Assembly: GCA_002402045.2 (NCBI GenBank) | Contig: NVUX02000101.1 | Coordinates: forward strand, 1 to 36,205 | Direction: 5' to 3' | DNA from: Paracoccaceae bacterium | Lineage (GTDB): Bacteria > Pseudomonadota > Alphaproteobacteria > Rhodobacterales > Rhodobacteraceae | DNA: 36,205 nucleotides | Shown here: positions 33,756 through 36,205 of the stretch, one piece after another | How positions within the stretch are numbered: the stretch's first letter is position 1 | Layout of the letters: each line of letters starts with the position of its first letter | The notes under the pieces: generated by a model | What the model was told of the DNA's origin: nothing | What the model saw: the letters and a program-made list of their open reading frames with translations, nothing else | Databases searched by the model: none | Made by a program: the position numbers and the translations under genes

Positions 33756-35030
33756 ATGGCGGTTTATCGTCGGGGTAAAACTGGAATATTCTGGCTGATA
33801 AAGCGGGTTCCGGCGCGATATGGCTCGGTGGAGCCGCGCGCAAGAATTCAGCAATCATTGCGGACAGAATCGCGGGGCGTGGCCGAAAGAAAGGGTGCAG
33901 CGGCTTGGGAGCTATATCTTGCGCGCTGGGATGCCTTGAAGGCCGGCCGTGATGGCGATGCGGCGGAATTGCACGCCCAACTGGTGCGGATATGCGAATC
34001 GTCTGGTTTTGAATATAAGCCTGCGGCCGAGCTGGCTCTTGATGCCCCGCTTCGCGATATTCTTGCGCGGATAGATGTGGTGGAATCTAACAGCCCAGAA
34101 ACCGCCATGGCGCTACTTGGCGGCTCTGATGCGCCTGCCATTACCGCCTCGACTCTGTTTTCCACGTATGCTGACCTCACGCGCGCCGAGCATATCGGGA
34201 AATCTAGCGACCAGCGCCGCAAGTGGAAAAATGACCGTCAGCGTGCCATTGCCAGTTTTATGACCGCTGTTGGTGATATTGACATCGCGAGTATGACCCG
34301 GAGCGATGTGATGCGCTTTCGGTTGTGGCTGTCAGCCCGGATCGAGGCGGGCGAGATTGGGCCGTACTCGGCCAACCGCGAGATTTACACACTCGGGGCC
34401 ATGTGCAAGGCCGTGTTGCGCCTCAAGTTGGGGCGTGAGACGGAAATCTTTAAAGCCATGCTCTTCCCCGAGAAAAAGACCAAGCGACGCAACAGGCAGG
34501 TGAGTTTTTCTACCGCATGGATAGGTGAGAATATCACTGCGCCTGATTCGTTGGCCGAGCTGAATACTGACGCGCGTGATTGCTGGATCGCCATGGTCAA
34601 TACCGGCGCACGGCCTTCAGAGTTGCTAAGTCTGACCGCCGAAACCATCCACCTCGAAGATGAAACACCACATATTTCAATCGAGGCTGGGGCGCGGCAG
34701 CTTAAATCCGTGAACGCTGAACGCAAAATTCCGCTGGCGGGGGCATCACTTGCAGCCTTTCAGCGGCACCCGCAGGGTTTTTCCCGATATTCCAGCGCAA
34801 ATGGGTGGAGTGCTACCGTGCGCAAATATTGCAGAGACCGTGCGTTATTCCCCACATCCGAGCATGTTCCATACAGTTTGCGGCACAGCTTCAACGACCG
34901 GCTGCAAAATGCGGGATGCCCTGATTCAATACGGCGGGAATTGATGGGGCATGCCCCTGAAGGTACGAGCTATGGCGAAGGGGTGTGGCTGGAAACGGCG
35001 GCGGAGTGGATCGCTAAAATTTCTATCTAG
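33756..35030 (+). CDS. Tyrosine recombinase / phage-type integrase
   Basis: This site-specific recombinase of 424 residues has an N-terminal region (about 1-110), a core-binding SAM-like domain (about 140-235) and a catalytic domain (about 260-420). Catalytic residues visible are Arg in NTGARPSELLSL, the second Arg in YSLRHSF (Tyr replaces the first His of HxxR, a known variant), His in LMGHAPE and the probable nucleophile Tyr in TSYGEG. The ATG at 33756 has GGGG five nt upstream; a longer frame from 33687 would translate the repeats and is unlikely. The position next to tRNA-Asn and facing phage-type genes indicates the integrase of a prophage or integrative element. Confidence 0.93.
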   Translation: MAVYRRGKTGIFWLIKRVPARYGSVEPRARIQQSLRTESRGVAERKGAAAWELYLARWDALKAGRDGDAAELHAQLVRICESSGFEYKPAAELALDAPLRDILARIDVVESNSPETAMALLGGSDAPAITASTLFSTYADLTRAEHIGKSSDQRRKWKNDRQRAIASFMTAVGDIDIASMTRSDVMRFRLWLSARIEAGEIGPYSANREIYTLGAMCKAVLRLKLGRETEIFKAMLFPEKKTKRRNRQVSFSTAWIGENITAPDSLAELNTDARDCWIAMVNTGARPSELLSLTAETIHLEDETPHISIEAGARQLKSVNAERKIPLAGASLAAFQRHPQGFSRYSSANGWSATVRKYCRDRALFPTSEHVPYSLRHSFNDRLQNAGCPDSIRRELMGHAPEGTSYGEGVWLETAAEWIAKISI

Positions 35031-35214
35031 GCGCGGCTGACTGATTGGCTTCAACCATTTTTCGCGCCATAGCCATGGCCGCATCTTGCGCCGTACGCGC
35101 CTCCAACTCACGGTTGAGCCGCTCAAGAATCGGGCCGAGCTGCGGCAAATCATGAGTGACCATGATCTGCGCCAGCTTGGCGCGTGAGGCTTCTATGGCG
35201 GCACGGGTGATCAT
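35023..35214 (-). CDS. Small phage-associated protein, 63 residues
   Basis: A polar helical protein of unknown function (MITRAAIEASRAKLAQIM, then ILERLNRELEARTAQ). It overlaps the end of the integrase gene by 8 bp in the opposite direction and is the most distal gene of the phage-type minus-strand run. No strong ribosome binding site is seen; an inverted repeat CTAGGA/TCCTAG lies directly upstream. I do not recognise the family. Confidence 0.6.
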   Translation of the reverse strand: MITRAAIEASRAKLAQIMVTHDLPQLGPILERLNRELEARTAQDAAMAMARKMVEANQSAAPR

Positions 35215-35216
35215 GG

Positions 35217-35234
35217 CTAGGAGCTAGTTCCTAG
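35217..35234. repeat. Inverted repeat before the 63-residue gene
   Basis: CTAGGA (35217-35222) and TCCTAG (35229-35234) are perfect inverse copies with a GCTAGT spacer, beginning two bases upstream of the start codon at 35214. The position suits an operator or an RNA hairpin that limits translation. Confidence 0.5.
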
Positions 35235-35296
35235 ATTATAAGTATTTCCGTGCACCACTTCAAATGAGCAGGCCAACCCCCACAGGTAAATAGCCA

Positions 35297-35926
35297 TCAC
35301 AAGCCACCCTTCATTTCTCTCGCCTTTTGTTCCAGCTTTGCTACGGCCATTATCACCGGCTTCACTTCGTCATCAGCTGCGTCGTAGCTCAGGCTCCACC
35401 TGCCATTCAGGCGGGGGAGCATGGCGCGCGGAATGGCTTCCCAATTTGCGAGGGCGGTGTTGGTTTTGTCACCATCGAGGCACTTGAGGACCATGCCTTC
35501 CGGCACTGGGCCATTGGCCTTTTCCCATAGCCAGCGATGCTTATGAACGTGCCTACGCTCATAACCTGTGTGCGGGTTCTTTTCCGCCACGCTGATTTCC
35601 ACGTATCCGTCCGTGGTGATATGCTCATGCCCTAGATGCTTGGTGTTGTGGGGGCGCTGGCCTTTTTTGAACTGGGTGCGGGCGCTGTTGGCATTGAAAG
35701 GCATTTTCTTGCCTTTATTCTCCGGCACGCTGCCAGGGGCGTAGCAACCCGTGCGGCCAGTCTTCCAGCCTTTGCGCTTGCAGAGGGACGTGTAGTTTGA
35801 AAACGAGATATCGCTGCGCTTAAACGCCTGGCAAAACTCGGCATGGGCCGTGCGGCGCAGCTGGGTTTTGTGGGCCTCGATCCACGCTAGTTCGTTAGTT
35901 GAATATGATAGTGCTCGACCTTTCAT
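35297..35926 (-). CDS. Phage HNH endonuclease
   Basis: The 209-residue product has the HNH_3-type core: RRHVHKHRWLWEKANGP (catalytic His), PEGMVLKCLDGDKTN (DG-D-N pattern) and ANWEAIPRAMLPRLNGRW. The N-terminal part (LAWIEAHKTQLRRTAHAEF, KRKGWKTGRTGCYAPG, PENKGKKMPF, RTQFKKGQRPHNTKHLG) is the DNA-binding region common to this prophage family. Such proteins nick or cut DNA, sometimes in packaging or homing. Its ATG overlaps the stop of the 79-residue gene (ATGA), so the two are translationally coupled. Confidence 0.88.
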   Translation of the reverse strand: MKGRALSYSTNELAWIEAHKTQLRRTAHAEFCQAFKRSDISFSNYTSLCKRKGWKTGRTGCYAPGSVPENKGKKMPFNANSARTQFKKGQRPHNTKHLGHEHITTDGYVEISVAEKNPHTGYERRHVHKHRWLWEKANGPVPEGMVLKCLDGDKTNTALANWEAIPRAMLPRLNGRWSLSYDAADDEVKPVIMAVAKLEQKAREMKGGL

Positions 35927-36162
35927 TCTGCTTTACCTCCGATTTGGGGCAGCATGGGCAGCAACTTGTCGCCGTGTTCGGCATAAAGCTTGGCGGCCTT
36001 CAGTTGCAAATCGCCGTTGGCTACGAGTTGGCCTGCGACCGAAACTATGGCTTTAGAACGGTCGCACTCGGTCGCAATTTGCTCAGGCGTAAGATCTTCT
36101 TCGCCCAGGCGTTCGAGCTGAGCAAATAGGTGGTTGGTCAGATCTTTCATTTTATTCTTCAT
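35923..36162 (-). CDS. Conserved small phage protein, 79 residues
   Basis: A short helical protein (LTNHLFAQLERLGEEDLTPEQIATE split over residues 8-32, then VAGQLVANGDLQLKAAKLYAEHGDKL). Similar proteins are common in prophages upstream of HNH genes; their function is unknown, possibly DNA-related. It is coupled on both sides by ATGA overlaps: with the upstream membrane protein at 36159-36162 and with the HNH gene at 35923-35926. Confidence 0.75.
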   Translation of the reverse strand: MKNKMKDLTNHLFAQLERLGEEDLTPEQIATECDRSKAIVSVAGQLVANGDLQLKAAKLYAEHGDKLLPMLPQIGGKAE

Positions 36163-36205
36163 ATCGTCACCAGCGCGTAAGCCGCGCCCGCGATGTAAAA
36201 CCCGA
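36159..36205 (-). CDS. C-terminal end of a small membrane protein (runs off the right edge)
   Basis: Fourteen residues (GFYIAGAAYALVTI) and a stop are visible, a hydrophobic, Ala-rich end. The TGA overlaps the ATG of the 79-residue gene. It could be a holin-like or other small membrane protein of the phage operon, but too little is visible to say. Confidence 0.5.
   Translation of the reverse strand, partial: GFYIAGAAYALVTI

Noticed and set aside
1-36205. CRISPR array, toxin-antitoxin pair or known defence cluster
   Set aside because: No regularly spaced repeats with unique spacers, cas genes, restriction genes or recognisable toxin-antitoxin pairs were seen on either strand; the HNH protein is of the prophage packaging/homing type.

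Overview
The window looks like the chromosome of an alphaproteobacterium, most likely of the Rhodobacterales. The reasons are the run clpP-clpX-NDUFA12-mlaD-DUF2155 facing aat-accC-accB, the complex I accessory protein NDUFA12, an RNase E whose S1 domain is split by a long acidic/basic insertion, and the general style of the core proteins. Most of the window is housekeeping DNA. Accessory DNA sits at both edges, and two AT-rich single genes lie inside. Function calls come from reading motifs by eye; no database search was possible.

Layout. 1-1408: a fragment of an IS3-type transposase runs off the left edge, followed by an unrecognised helical protein. 1590-4848: clpP and clpX (proteolysis), then NDUFA12, mlaD and a secreted DUF2155 protein. 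4797-7293 (minus): accB-accC-aat, covering fatty acid synthesis and N-degron tagging. 7419-9396: a DsbA-like periplasmic oxidoreductase diverges from a class I/II aminotransferase. 9438-11987 (minus): rne, ending at a hairpin shared with the aminotransferase. 12396-18231: amiC, a class A PBP, prfB and a DUF2189 membrane protein. 18444-20928: an arginase/ornithine cyclodeaminase pair with a divergent Lrp-type regulator, which together would convert arginine to ornithine to proline. 20933-22177: ssb and a small lytic transglycosylase. 22278-26486: an SLC13-type transporter flanked by two unrecognised AT-rich minus-strand genes, then an M50-like membrane peptidase. 26566-28473: an MFS permease and a DUF924 protein. 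28716-33350: tRNA-Gly(CCC), an acyl-CoA dehydrogenase plus APH-type kinase pair (a split version of the ACAD10/11 architecture), an EnvZ-like sensor kinase without a regulator beside it, and a metallo-beta-lactamase-fold hydrolase.

33552-36205: a tRNA-Asn(GTT) gene is followed 129 bp later by a tyrosine integrase. Phage-type genes then run in the opposite direction: a small protein, an HNH endonuclease, a 79-residue protein and the end of a small membrane protein. This is the left end of a prophage or integrative element that continues beyond the window. Three exact copies of TTGCATAAC spaced 12 bp apart lie just upstream of the integrase.

No CRISPR array, toxin-antitoxin pair or recognisable defence island was seen. 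The items most worth a second look are the unrecognised helical protein beside the IS fragment, the two AT-rich single genes around the SLC13 transporter, the TTGCATAAC array in the integrase promoter, the inverted repeat between arginase and its regulator, and the kinase/dehydrogenase pair.
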